Origin: Achatina immaculata
Taxonomy: Eukaryota; Mollusca; Gastropoda; Stylommatophora; Achatinidae
Reading direction: 5' to 3'
DNA length: 64,000 nucleotides
Assembly: GCA_009760885.1 (NCBI GenBank)
Contig: CM019719.1
Span: 31,181,084 to 31,245,083 of the forward strand
A program made the position numbers and the translations under genes. Positions 11,826 through 22,774 of this stretch are shown piece by piece. How positions within the stretch are numbered: position 1 is the first letter of the stretch; each line of letters opens with the position of its first letter. The notes below the pieces were generated by a model. It saw only the letters and a list, made by a program, of their open reading frames with translations, searched no databases and had not been told where the DNA came from.

Positions 11826-12347
11826 GTAAGTTTCCACATACCAGCCATGAAGTGGTATTTTTCTGGGATGAGTGTGACATATGTGCTGCCTAAACAGTAG
11901 TAGAAAATACTGACTTTTTTATGTTCAGTAGACACACTTATTATCATTAATAATGCCCTTTTAAACCTGTGCTGATTATTTTAGCTGATAAAGCTCAGTA
12001 ACAAAGCAACATTAAACAATGCTTGTTTTGTTTTAGGAATATGCTGGTAGGAGGTGGGGCATTGTGAAGAAACTGGGATAATACTAGCACCATAATATAT
12101 GTCATCATTATCATCATCATCATAATCATCTTGTGCCTTTTCCCCACAGAATGTTGCTTGCATTGAATCTCCACTCAACTCTGTTTCTGATCTTCATAGT
12201 GCACTCAGGCACTACATGCATATATATAGTTGATAATAAAATTTGACCACCATAAGTAGGATATAAAACATTTTGGTAGCAAAAAGTTCCCAATTGCATG
12301 GAAGAAAGCTATATGTAAAGAACATTCTTTGAACATAATTTTGTAAA

Positions 12348-12350
<3 letters not shown>

Positions 12351-12399
<49 letters not shown>
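12351..12399. repeat. (TA)n microsatellite
   Basis: About 24 TA units, directly abutting the 3' end of the LINE at 12.4 kb and probably its tail. Confidence 0.95.
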
Positions 12400-12400
<1 letters not shown>

Positions 12401-12411
12401 CTTACATCTTA

Positions 12412-13412
12412 CATCCTTCCCGTGCCATTAAATGTCACATAGGGCTCGCATTGTTGTTTGCCATGTTTTCCTATTCTCTGTGAGTCTTTCAACTTCATCA
12501 AGGGATGTTATGCCCACTAAACTGGCTTCTCAGAGTTTCACATGGTCGACCTCTTTTTCTTCGGCCTGTTGTGCTCCACTTCATAACTTGTTTTGGTAAT
12601 CTCTGATTGTTTCTTCTCATCACATGGCCTGTATATGTCCATCTTCTTTTTCTGATCACCCATGAGGCAGGTGGTTGTTTGCTCATCTGTCTTATCTCTG
12701 CTTTGTTGTTAAATTCTTTCCACTTTATACCAGTATTTTCCTGAGGCATTTGTTTTCAAAAGAGTCTAATTTCTTATTTATTTCTTTAGTTGTTTTCCAT
12801 CTTTCACATGCACAAATGAGAGTGATATCACATTTGAATTGAATAATCTTAACTTGGTTTTTGTGCTTATAACTTTTGAATTCCATACGTCCTCAATTTT
12901 TTTGAAGGACAATGCTGCTTTTGCAATTCAAATTCTAACTTCCTTTCTGGTGTCACCATCCTGGTCTATGTACCTGCCAAGGTATGGAAATTGGTTTACT
13001 TCATCAACAGCTGTTCCTTCTACGTATATTTTTCCTTCTTGATTAATGAGAAGTTTCATTATTTTTGTTTTGTCTTTGTTAATTTCAAGACCTATATTGT
13101 TAGTCAGGGAAGACATGGAATCTGTTTTTTCCTGCATCGATTTCGCATTGTCAGTGATAAGAGTTATGTCATCTGCAAAATCAAGATCTTCTATTTGGGT
13201 CCCATACCCAATCAATGCCGGTTTTACTTGTAGAGCATCTTTTCATTATAAAGTCTATGGCAATTCCAAAAAGCAATGGAGATAATATACATCCTTGTTT
13301 CACATCTGTTTCAATCTGAAATCATTCACTCATTCCTTCTTCTATTTTGACTGCACAAATGCACAAACATATCCGTTGTAGAAATCTTTAATGATGTTGA
13401 CAATTTTAGGTG
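12412..13412 (-). mobile_element. 5'-truncated LINE, family A copy 1
   Basis: The minus strand carries the reverse transcriptase box QIEDLDFADDITLI (YADD variant FADD), EINKDKTKIMKL, PYLGRYIDQDGDTRKEVRI and the tail ASWVIRKRRWTYTGHVMRRN with TTGRRKRGRP. The 3' end is the sequence ggcacgggaaggatgtaag, shared by the three other copies in the window. Frameshifts separate the blocks. It sits in the intron before the 52-nt RBFOX exon, antisense to the gene. Confidence 0.88.
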
Positions 13413-13415
13413 GTA

Positions 13416-13463
13416 TTATATATATATATACACACACACATACACACACACACACACACACAC
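13416..13463. repeat. (TA)n(CA)n microsatellite
   Basis: TA units followed by CA units, at the 5' side of the LINE fragment. Confidence 0.9.
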
Positions 13464-14414
13464 TGTAAAAGCCTGTACATTTATTAACAGGATAGACCTG
13501 CTGTACTTTTCAGTTACTGATATTTAGTTAATTGCAACGATCATTTCTTTGTTTACATATTCAGTGATTCTGCTACAGTAACCTAAACTATGCGACAAAA
13601 GATCTGTTGAAACATCCGATCTGAAAGTCATATCTCAACAAGAAATAAACAAAAAGGAAGAACATGTACCATCATTATTTTGTCTTGATCGCAATTATAA
13701 CACGGAGTAACATCTGGAAAATGGAAAATAAAAGTAGCAGTTTCATTTTCATTTTTTGCGCGGCTCCAAACATTTTGTGGCGGTATGATTTTTTTCCTTC
13801 GCGTGACTGCGCAGGTGCACAGCTTAGAGGGAACAGTGCACATGACACCATTTTAGTGACAGGCAACATCTTCATTACTTTTGATTAACAAATAATATAA
13901 CTTCTACCTTGTAGAACACAAGTCTTCAGCCATTCTATGAAAGCTTTTTATTTGGATCTTTTTTTTTTTTAAATTTAATTTGTCCATCTTCATCTCACTA
14001 TCACCCATATTTTTCAAATCTTTCAGTTTTTTATATTGTCTGATTATAGGATAATATCTCATGTCACAGAATTTTGTGTTTTGTGACTCTGTTGCCTTCA
14101 TTTTCTTGTCTCTCATATCATCTTCTATTAGCAGCAGTTCTGTGTGATTTCTTTTTGTAGTTTTTGTGAGTCTTTTCCACACATTGAGATCTTCATTTTG
14201 AATAAATGTAAATGTGTGAATGCTTCCATTTTTTGTAAAAACTATTACTGTTACCATTTTCCATAATGGTTGTTTTAACACAGTATATAAAATAAAATAA
14301 GTGAAACATACATATAGGAGAGAATTTTAAACAAGTAACATTTAAATATGAAACTCTTATCCGTATCCTCATAGGAGTAGTCATTTTATTTTTTAAAATC
14401 CTTTCTTTAAACAG

Positions 14415-14466
14415 TGTGTACCAAGATCCGTTTTTGGCATATGATGCAGCAGCTGCAAGATATCAG
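14415..14466 (+). CDS. RBFOX: RBFOX exon (52 nt): VYQDPFLAYD segment
   Basis: The first base completes a Thr codon, then VYQDPFLAYDAAAARYQ. This aligns with the vertebrate block [23 protein letters not shown]. The acceptor is ttaaacag|TG and the donor is CAG|gtgata. It enters phase 2 and leaves phase 0. A truncated LINE and a (TA)n tract fill most of the intron before it. Confidence 0.92.
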
Positions 14467-15106
14467 GTGATACTTTTTAAGTGTTTATGTAAATAAGACT
14501 GTAATCCTACAGAAAGTATGTAGAGAGTATTTGAATAATAATAATGGGGGAAAATACATTTTGATTTGTTTTGACATTGCTGCTGTGTTCAGAGCATCTG
14601 TTTAGTGTCTGTAAAATAATCAGGCCCTGTTCTAAATTCATTAAGTTTCAGTAACACTTCCCACATTTTAAACAGACATATCATGTATTGCTCAGAGCTT
14701 GGACTTTTGTTAGGAGCTGAAGGGCATCCTGATGTCAAAGCCCAAACACTTATGGGCATGCCCCAGAGCATAATGAACCCGCTGTCCAGGACCAGCTACA
14801 GAGCTGGGCTCTTTTTTCAGTTACAGTTATGTGGGGGGGGGGAAACTGTAGCGGAAAACCCAACACTGAACTCTCAGGGAATCAATTAAGTTTCAGACCT
14901 GAAGGTAATCAAAACTTTGTTGGTCTGCAGATTCCAGAAACAGACAAAAGCCACCAGACAAATGTGTTCTAAATACACCTGAGGAAGCAATATGCTTGAC
15001 TCTTTATGTTTTGCATATCTATGGATGTTATCAGAATACATTGGTAAGTTAGGAATGATGCTGCAGAAGAGTAACTGTCTCAACAGTCTTATTGCAACAG
15101 AGTTGA

Positions 15107-15120
15107 AGCATGAATGCATG
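15107..15120 (+). promoter_or_regulatory. Paired GCATG motifs upstream of the 113-nt exon
   Basis: AGCATG at 15107-15112 and TGCATG at 15115-15120 end 27 nt before the exon. Upstream RBFOX sites generally favour exon skipping. Function here is inferred. Confidence 0.45.
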
Positions 15121-15147
15121 AAAATTGTTTTGTTATTTAATCTACAG

Positions 15148-15260
15148 TTGGTAGCCAGTCAGCCATATGCAGCAGCTGCAGCTGCTTATCCTGCAGGGGC
15201 TGCAAGATATGCTTTCCCAGCCGCAGCTGTAGCAGCTCCAGTCACATACACAACTGCAAG
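15148..15260 (+). CDS. RBFOX: RBFOX exon (113 nt): Ala/Tyr-rich C-terminal segment
   Basis: Encodes LVASQPYAAAAAAYPAGAAR, then YAFPAAAVAAPVTYTTA and two bases of a Ser codon. The acceptor is tttaatctacag and the donor is AAG|gtgagt. It enters phase 0 and leaves phase 2. GCATG motifs sit 27 and about 35 nt upstream. Skipping this exon alone shifts the frame, while skipping it together with the preceding 52-nt exon keeps the frame. Confidence 0.93.
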
Positions 15261-15438
15261 GTGAGTCTTCATAACACAGCCGCTTGTTGACTTTTTTATT
15301 TTTTTGGCCATTGTGGTTCATTATTGTAGATTCAACATGCATTATTTATTTTTCATATAACCTTAAAAGACTGTAGGTTTTTTGTTATGAACTTGGTTTT
15401 TATGTATACAAAGTATACAGAACAATCTTGTAGGTTAA

Positions 15439-16107
15439 CTCTTCCTGTGCTAGAGTCGCTGTAGTGATAATTTCCGGTTACTGAGTTGGTTGCCATAGTC
15501 ATTATAGTGACAATTCATTTGTTTCAATAAAACAACCGGTGTAACATTAAATTATACACATTTTGTCCGTGTTTCCGGTGACACTTTTCAAAATGGTGAA
15601 AGAGTCATTAGTTACGAACGATGCCGAGCAAGAAAAAGGAAGAAATTGAAAATTTTTGATGATGTAGATAGGGGTATGGACATGGCCTGTGACCACCCCA
15701 CTGCTCTTGAATGTATCCCAAGTAGATCTAGACATATTGGATGACTGGAGAAGTAGTTAGGAGGTTATTTCAGACATTAATTTAGCGAGAATGCAACAAA
15801 GAATCACAATACAAGATCGACAAGTAGATCTAAACATCTCAGATGGTAAGTAGTGCAGATCTAGACCTAGTGGATGGTGAGCTGGGCACAATCATTGTCT
15901 AAAAACATCACATTACTTCTTTTTTCCTAAAAAACTCTGCATTTATGAAATTTTCATACATTTAGTTATATTTTGAAACATAATAAGTACATGGAAATAC
16001 TGTTTTCCATTCCATTTTACAACTATACCCCCTAACATATCAAGGCCCGCGGTTTTTGTATGGCACGGACAGGAACATCCACGTTTTTTTCCTGGGCCCG
16101 GGAAGAG
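15439..16107. mobile_element. piggyBac-like non-autonomous element flanked by TTAA
   Basis: TTAA at 15435-15438 and at 16108-16111 flank a 669-bp segment whose ends are inverted: CTCTTCCTG on the left and, reversed, CTCTTCCCG on the right. TTAA duplication is specific to piggyBac. Inside, from 15620, a short reading frame starts MPSKKKEEIENF and an acidic stretch after a one-base slip looks like an eroded transposase N-terminus; this last point is weak. It ends about 210 nt before an RBFOX exon. Confidence 0.7.
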
Positions 16108-16323
16108 TTAAGTTGTTAGTTTTTTAAAAAAAATGTCAGTGTTGTAAAATATATTCTTTTCTGATACATTCATAAAGCGTGTAAAGATTCTCATGATTTA
16201 TCTTAGTTACAGTTGTACAAGTCACAAACACATATGTTGCAGTTGAAGACTGCATATACAATTTTTTTAATGTGAAAGTAAAGAATTCTGAGTAAGGAAG
16301 TGTAATTTAACCATCCATTTTAG

Positions 16324-16390
16324 CTACGGGAGGGAATACACTGCAGAACCATATATTGGACACAGTATTGGACCAGTTGCAGGTTATGGG
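16324..16390 (+). CDS. RBFOX: RBFOX exon (67 nt): SYGREYTAEPY segment
   Basis: The first base completes Ser, then YGREYTAEPYIGHSIGPVAG and YG. This corresponds to the vertebrate block [22 protein letters not shown]. The acceptor is atccattttag and the donor is GGG|gtaagt. It leaves phase 0. A TTAA-flanked piggyBac-like element ends about 210 nt upstream. Confidence 0.95.
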
Positions 16391-16725
16391 GTAAGTTGTT
16401 TGTACATTCTTATAGGATGTCCCAGGAGTGAGCAGTTGCATAAAATTAAACTTGGAAAATATATGCACATGTGCTCACAACTGTGTTTTGCTATCGTATG
16501 GAATTTTACTTTTTAGTTACTTTTGTTCCTGTTACTTCTGTTATAGGCAGCTTTTGCCATACAAGATTCTGAACTGAGGTATAGATGTCATCGATTTGTT
16601 TTACACAAGTAGAAAGAGGGTTGGGTTTGTTGTATAGTCAGATCATCTATTGGGGAACCATGCACTTTTATCTAGAATTGTTTTGTTTTTTGCTTCAGTA
16701 TTATCCATCCATGAAAGTAGCTATA

Positions 16726-18180
16726 GTAACCTTGTCGGTGGTAAGAGTAACCTTGTTGGTGGTAAGAGTAACTTTGTCAGTGGTAAGAGAAACCTTGTCA
16801 GTGGTAAGAGGAACCTTGTCAGTGGTTCAGTGGTAAGAGAAACCTTGTCAGTGGTAAGAGTAACCTTGTCAGTGGTAAGAGTAACTTTGTCAGTGGTAAG
16901 AGTAACCTTGTCAGTGGTAAGAGTAACTTTGTCAGTGGTAAGAGTAACCTTGTCAGTGGTAAGAGAAACCTTGTCAGTGGTAAGAGAAACCTTGTCAGTG
17001 GTAAGAGTGACCTTGTCAGTGGTAAGAGAAACCTTGTCAGTGGTAAGAGTAACTTTGTCAGTGGTAAGAGTAACCTTGTCAGTGGTAAGAGAAACTTGTC
17101 AGTGGTAAGAGAAACTTGTCAGTGGTAAGAGTAACTTGTCAGTGGTAAGATAAACTTGTCAGTGGTAAGAGAAACTTGTCAGTGGTAAGAGTAACTTTGT
17201 CAGTGGTAAGAGTAACCTTGTCAGTGGTAAGACTAACTTTGTTAGTGGTAAGAAAAACCTTGTCAGTGGTAAGAGTAACTTTATCAGTAGTAAGAAGAAC
17301 CTTGTCAGTGGTAAGAGTAACTTTGTCAGTGGTAAGAGTAACCTTGTCAGTGGTAAGAGAAACCTTGTCAGTGGTAAGAGTAACTTTGTCAGTGGTAAGA
17401 GAAACCTTGTCAGTGGTAAGAGTAACTTTGTCAGTGGTAAGAGTAACCTTGTCAGTGGTAAGAGTAACTTTATCAGTAGTAAGAAGAACCTTGTCAGTGG
17501 TAAGAGTAACTTTGTCAGTGGTAAGAGTAACTTTATCAGTAGTAAGAAGAACCTTGTCAGTGGTAAGAGTAACTTTGTCAGTGGTAAGAGTAACTTTGTC
17601 AGTGGTAAGAGTAACTTTATAAGTAGTAAGAAGAACCTTGTCAGTGGTAAGAGTAACCTTGTCAGTGGTAAGAGTAACTTTATCAGTAGTAAGAAGAACC
17701 TTGTCAGTGGTAAGAGTAACTTTGTCAGTGGTAAGAGAAACCTTGTCAGTGGTAAGAGTAACTTTGTCAGTGGTAAGAGTAACCTTGTCAGTGGTAAGAG
17801 TAACTTTATCAGTAGTAAGAAGAACCTTGTCAGTGGTAAGAGTAACTTTGTCAGTGGTAAGAGTAACTTTATCAGTAGTAAGAAGAACCTTGTCAGTGGT
17901 AAGAGTAACTTTGTCAGTGGTAAGAGTAACTTTGTCAGTGGTAAGAGTAACTTTATAAGTAGTAAGAAGAACCTTGTCAGTGGTAAGAGTAACCTTGTCA
18001 GTGGTAAGAGTAACTTTATCAGTAGTAAGAAGAACCTTGTCAGTGGTAAGAGTAACCTTGTCAGTGGTAAGAGAAACCTTGTCAGTGGTAAGAGTAACTT
18101 TGTCAGTGGTAAGAGAAACCTTGTCAGTGGTAAGAGTAACTTTGTCAGTGGTAAGAGTAACTTTGTCAGTGGTAAGAGTA
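16726..18180. repeat. 21-bp minisatellite with 336-bp higher-order period
   Basis: About 69 tandem copies of GTCAGTGGTAAGAGTAACTTT and close variants. Rare variants (tatcagtagtaag at 17467, 17530, 17681, 17803, 17866, 18017; ataagtag at about 17615 and 17951) recur exactly 336 bp (16 units) apart, showing duplication of a block. Units of 20 bp occur near 17090-17180. The monomer has no stop in several frames, so the minus strand is open for 351 codons (repeat LTTDKVT) and the plus strand reads TLSVVRV. These are not genes. Confidence 0.97.
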
Positions 18181-18479
18181 TGGCTGTTGAGCAATAATTT
18201 GGAGGTTGGAGGTGGGGGTTAAAAAACCAACAGTTTTGTGTTTCAGTAGTGTTATATGCACAGGTTAAGACATGAGGTTAAGACACAAGGTTGAGACATG
18301 AGGTTACATTTTGTTTGGCAACTGAAAAGAAAAAAATAGAAGCTTAGTGAGTAGTAATTTGTAGTGAAAATTTCAGCAAATATATTCTTTGTTATTTATT
18401 TTCAGATGATTATATTCTTTTGATAAAATAAGTCGAATCAAATATATTAGTAGATTTTAAAATCTTAGATTTTTAAAAA

Positions 18480-19560
18480 ATCATAGATTTTAAAAAGATA
18501 TTTGATAGCATACCACATATTCATTGTGGAGAATTTTAAGTCTATGTGGAATACCATCTAAAATTATCAACATCATCAAGGATCTCTACAACGGATATGT
18601 TTGTGCAGTCAACACAGAAGAATGAATGAACGAATGGTTCCAAATTGAAACAGACATGAAACAAGGATGTATACCATCTCCTTTGCTTTTTGGAATTGCC
18701 ATACACTTCATAATGAAGAAATGCTGTACAAATAACACACAGATATTGATCAGGTACATGGGACCCAACTAGAAGATCTTGATTTTGTAGATGACATAAT
18801 TCTTATATGAAATCGATGCAAGAAAAAACATATACCCTGTCTTCACTGGCTAGTAAAATAAGACTTGAAATTAACAAGGAAGAAACAAAAATAGTGAAAC
18901 TTCCTATTAATGAAAGAGGAAAAATATATGTAGAAGGGATAGCTGCTGAAGAAGTTAATCACTTTGCATACATTGGGAGCTACATAGACCAGGATGGTGA
19001 CGCCAGAAAGGAAGTTAGAATTCGAATTGCAAAAGCAGCATTGACCTTCAAGAATCTTGAGAACATATGGCATTCAAAAGTTGTAAGTACAAATCCAAAT
19101 TAAGACCATTCAATTCAAGTGTAATATCCACCCTCATTTATGCATGCGAAAGCTGTAAAACAACTGAAGAAATAGACAAGAAATTAGACTCTTTTGAAAA
19201 CAAATGCTTATGGAGAATATTTGGTGTAAAGTTGAATTAATTCAATAACAACACAGAGGTAAGAAATGACCGAACAACAATCTGTCTCATGGGTGTTCAG
19301 GAAAAGGAGATGGACAGTTATGTGCTGAGAAGAAACAGTCAGAGAATCCCAAAACAAGCTGTCAAGTGGAACACAACAGGCCGAAGAAAAAGAAGCAGAC
19401 CACTTGAAACTCTAAAGAGGACATTGTTAAGAGAGGCCAAATTAGTAGACATAAAATCCCTTGATGAGGTTGAAAAACTTGCCAAGGACAGGAAAACGTG
19501 GTGAAATACCAAGCAAGACCCATGTGGCATTTAACGGCACAGGAAGGATGTAGGAAGACA
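18480..19560 (+). mobile_element. 5'-truncated LINE, family A copy 2
   Basis: Starts in the reverse transcriptase at DFKKIFDSI, then has stops and frame changes, the active box replaced by LEDLDFVDDII, KSMQEKTYTLSSLASKIRLE, IGSYIDQDGDARKEVRIRIA, and the tail TGRRKRSRPLETLKRTLLRE. The 3' end is ttaacggcacaggaaggatg. Sense to RBFOX, in its last intron. Inactive: the active-site box is mutated (FVDD). Confidence 0.88.
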
Positions 19561-19740
19561 AATAAAGAAAGAACTTAATGTGACACAGTTTCATTATCAA
19601 AAACAGTTTTGTGAATGCAGTGTTAAATTTTAGATAAACTTCTCAACATAATGAACTTCACATATTTTTGTTTTTAATTTCAAGTAACTTTGAAAAAGAA
19701 GAGAGAGAGAGACAGACAGAAAGAGAGACACATATGCACC

Positions 19741-19912
19741 CACCCACTCTCTCACTTTGTCCCTCTCTCTCTCTCTCTCTCACTCACTTTTGCTCGCTCA
19801 CCCTCTCACTCACTCACTCTCTCTCTCACCCTCTCTCTCACTCACTTTTGCTCGCTCACCCTCTCACTCACTCACTCTCTCTCTCACCTTTCTCTCTCTC
19901 TCTCTCTCTCTC
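19741..19912. repeat. CT-rich microsatellite with about 58-bp duplication
   Basis: ctct/ctca simple sequence. The stretch cactcacttttgctcgctca occurs twice (19781 and 19839) with the same downstream sequence. Confidence 0.9.
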
Positions 19913-20579
19913 CTGTTACAGTAGAGGTAGAAATTTTACTGGGTAAACATCACATCAGGATCTGATGATGATATAGCTGGCACATGATCAGGAGAAGTGG
20001 ATGTGGGTGATTTTGGTTCTACATCAGTAGAGATAAAGCTGTACTGACAAACTTGCATGCAGCTTTCTTGAAAAATAAATGAATATCAGTTTAGTTTAAG
20101 ATACACAAACTTACATTTCCGCTAAATATTGATTTTATTTTAATTTTTATTTGAAGTATTATTTCTTCAATCTTTTTTTGTCAGTTGCTTGAGTTCTGGT
20201 TAATGGAGAGTCTACTGTGCTATAATTTCAAGTACTACAGATTCCTCTCCTCATTGCCTGACATGGGCATTAAATAAATGCATATTATAATATTATAGTC
20301 AAATTAAATCAGATATAAACTAAAATGTCACACTAGTAAACTGTAATTAACTTTTGTATATGCAAATTTCTGGAACAACACAAAAACAGATGTAAGAAAT
20401 AATTTAAAATTTAATATAAAATTTGTGACATTTTTCTTGAATGCATATTTTTAGTGAGTGGTCTTGTTCACATGAATTGACTATTTGTGAACAGTCATTG
20501 AGAAGATCAAATGTTCATTTTCTGCTGAATATTTGAGTACATTTATTATTGGTTTTAGCAAGGCGGAAAGGTCAAACAC

Positions 20580-21850
20580 ATTCTTATCTTATATCCTTCC
20601 AGTGCCGTTAAACATCAAATAGGGCTTACAAGGTAGTTTGCCAATTTTTCCTGTTTTTGGTAAGCTTTTCAACCTAATCAAGGGATTTTATGCCTATTAA
20701 TTTGGCCTCTCTTAACAATGTCCTCTTTAGAGTTTCACGTGGTCTGCCTCTTTTTCTTTGGCCTGTTGTGTTCCACTTGATAGCATGTTTTGGGATTCTC
20801 TGGTCGTTTCTTCACATCAGGTGGCCAACATATGTCCGTCTCCTTTTCCTGATCACCCATGAGACTGGTTGTTGTCTTATGTGTCTTATCTCTGCATTGT
20901 TCCTCAATTCGTTCCACTTGATTCCGTGTATTTTCCTTCAGCATTTGTTTTCAAAAGAGTCTAATTTCTTATCTATTTCTTTAGTTGTTTTTCAGCTTTC
21001 GCATGCATAAATGAGGGTGGATATTACATATGAATTGAATAGTCTTAACTTGGTTTTTGTGCTTATAACTTTTGAATGCCATATGTTCTCAAGATTCTTG
21101 AAGATTAATGCTGCTTTTGCTATTCTCATTCTAACTTCCTTTCTTTCTGGTGTCACCATCCTGGTCTATGTAGCTGCCAAGGTATGCAAATTGATTGACT
21201 TCTTCAATATCTGTCCCTTCTACATGTATTTTTCCATTTTGATTAATAGGAAGAGTCATTTTTGTTTTGTCCTTGTTAATTTCAAGTCCTATTTTGCTAG
21301 CCAGTGAAGACAGGATATCTGTTTTTTTCTTGCAAGGAATTCACATTGTTACTAATAAGAGTTATGTCGTCAGCAAAATCAAGATCTTCTAGTTAGGTCC
21401 CATGTACCCAGTCAGTACCTATGTTACCTGTGCAGCATTTTTTCATTATGAAGTCTGTTGCAGTTCCAAAAAGCAAAGGAGACAGTATACATCCTTGTTT
21501 CACACCTGTTTCAATCTGGAACCATTCACTCATCCCTTCTTCTGTCTTGACTGCACAAACATATCCATTGTAGAAGTCCTTAATGATGTTGACAGTTTTA
21601 GATGGTATTCTATATAGACTTAAAATTCTCCATAATGAATCTCAAATGCCTTTTTAAAGTCTATGAAGTTCAGTATTAATGGTTTCTGCTTTTCAATATG
21701 TTCTTCAAGTATTATTCTTAGAGTAAAGATCTGGTCGAGACAGGTTCTCCCCTTTTGAAATCCTGGTTGTTCTTCTCTCATTGTGGTATCCACTATATCT
21801 TTAAGTCTGTTCAAAATAACCTCCTTGCAAAATACTTTTGACACATTGCA
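20580..21850 (-). mobile_element. 5'-truncated LINE, family A copy 3
   Basis: The minus strand holds EEQPGFQKGRTCLDQIFTLR and LILNFIDFKKAFE (reverse transcriptase motifs 1-2), then the region around FADD, and the tail QRIPKTCYQVEHNRP with frame breaks. The 3' end ggcactggaaggatataaga matches the other family A copies. Inverted relative to copy 2, about 1 kb away in the same intron. Confidence 0.88.
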
Positions 21851-22304
21851 GAATAGAAAAAAAAAAGGCTGTTTAAATCTGTTGCAAGAGCTGCAGGAAA
21901 TTACATTTGTACAGAGGATTTAATATCATAAAAGAGAACAAGAGTAATCCAGCTGTAATGAGAGGACTTCCAAGAGTTCCAAGATGAGTTTTTAGCTTTT
22001 ATGCTGTACACCAAAAATCCCAGCTCTGCACAAACAACTTTATAATAAACATATCCTTTATGTTTCCAGAAACGATATAGTGCCTATATTTAGCTAACAC
22101 TATAATGTAAAATTTAAGTCACCTAAAACTTGAATAAAACTGCATAAAAACAGTTTTTTTGTTTTAAAAAATACAAAGCCATTTATGTTTCTCATGATAA
22201 AAAAAGACTTGATCTGGCCCTAATGCATGCTGGTCAAGCCAGCAGTATAAACTGCTGTCAGATACTTGTGTTATGAACCATTTCTGAAATAAAATTTTAT
22301 CAGC

Positions 22305-22622
22305 AAAGTACACCATACTCACAGTTGTCACTATCAAAGTACACTATACATACAGTTGTCACTATCAAAGTACACTATACACACAGTTGTCACTATCAGA
22401 GTACACTATACATACAGTTGTCACTATCAAAGTACACTATACACTCGGTTGTCACTATCAGAGTACACTATACACACAGTTGTCACTATCAGAGTACACT
22501 ATATACACAGTTGTCACTATCAAAGTACACTATACACACAGTTGTCACTATCAAAGTACACTATACACACAGTTGTCAGTATCAGAGTACATCAAAGTAC
22601 ACTATACACATAGTTGTCAGTA
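22305..22622. repeat. 31-bp minisatellite
   Basis: About ten copies of a 31-bp unit: tactatacacacagttgtca followed by ctatcaaagta. Lies about 150 bp before the last RBFOX exon. Confidence 0.95.
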
Positions 22623-22774
22623 TATGAAGAACAAGCACATTGTTCATGATGCTGTTGTCCTATGTGCACAGACTGTGATCAGGTAGGAATAAACTGAACA
22701 AAAGAAAAAGAAAAGAATATTCAAGGGAACAAATAATACCATAAGTCTAATATTCAGATTTCATCTCTTCATAG

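Noticed and set aside
13740..13860. GC-richer patch (gcgcggctccaaacattttg...) looking like a repeat end
   Set aside because: No second copy, inverted end or coding trace in the window to support a transposon call.
17139..18194. 351-codon minus-strand ORF of LTTDKVT repeats
   Set aside because: It is the translation of the 21-bp minisatellite, has no unique sequence of note and lies antisense in an RBFOX intron; several frames are open for the same reason.
22305..22622. Regular 31-bp repeats considered as a CRISPR-like array
   Set aside because: There are no unique spacers between repeats; it is a direct tandem minisatellite in a eukaryotic intron. No other array in the window has spacers either.
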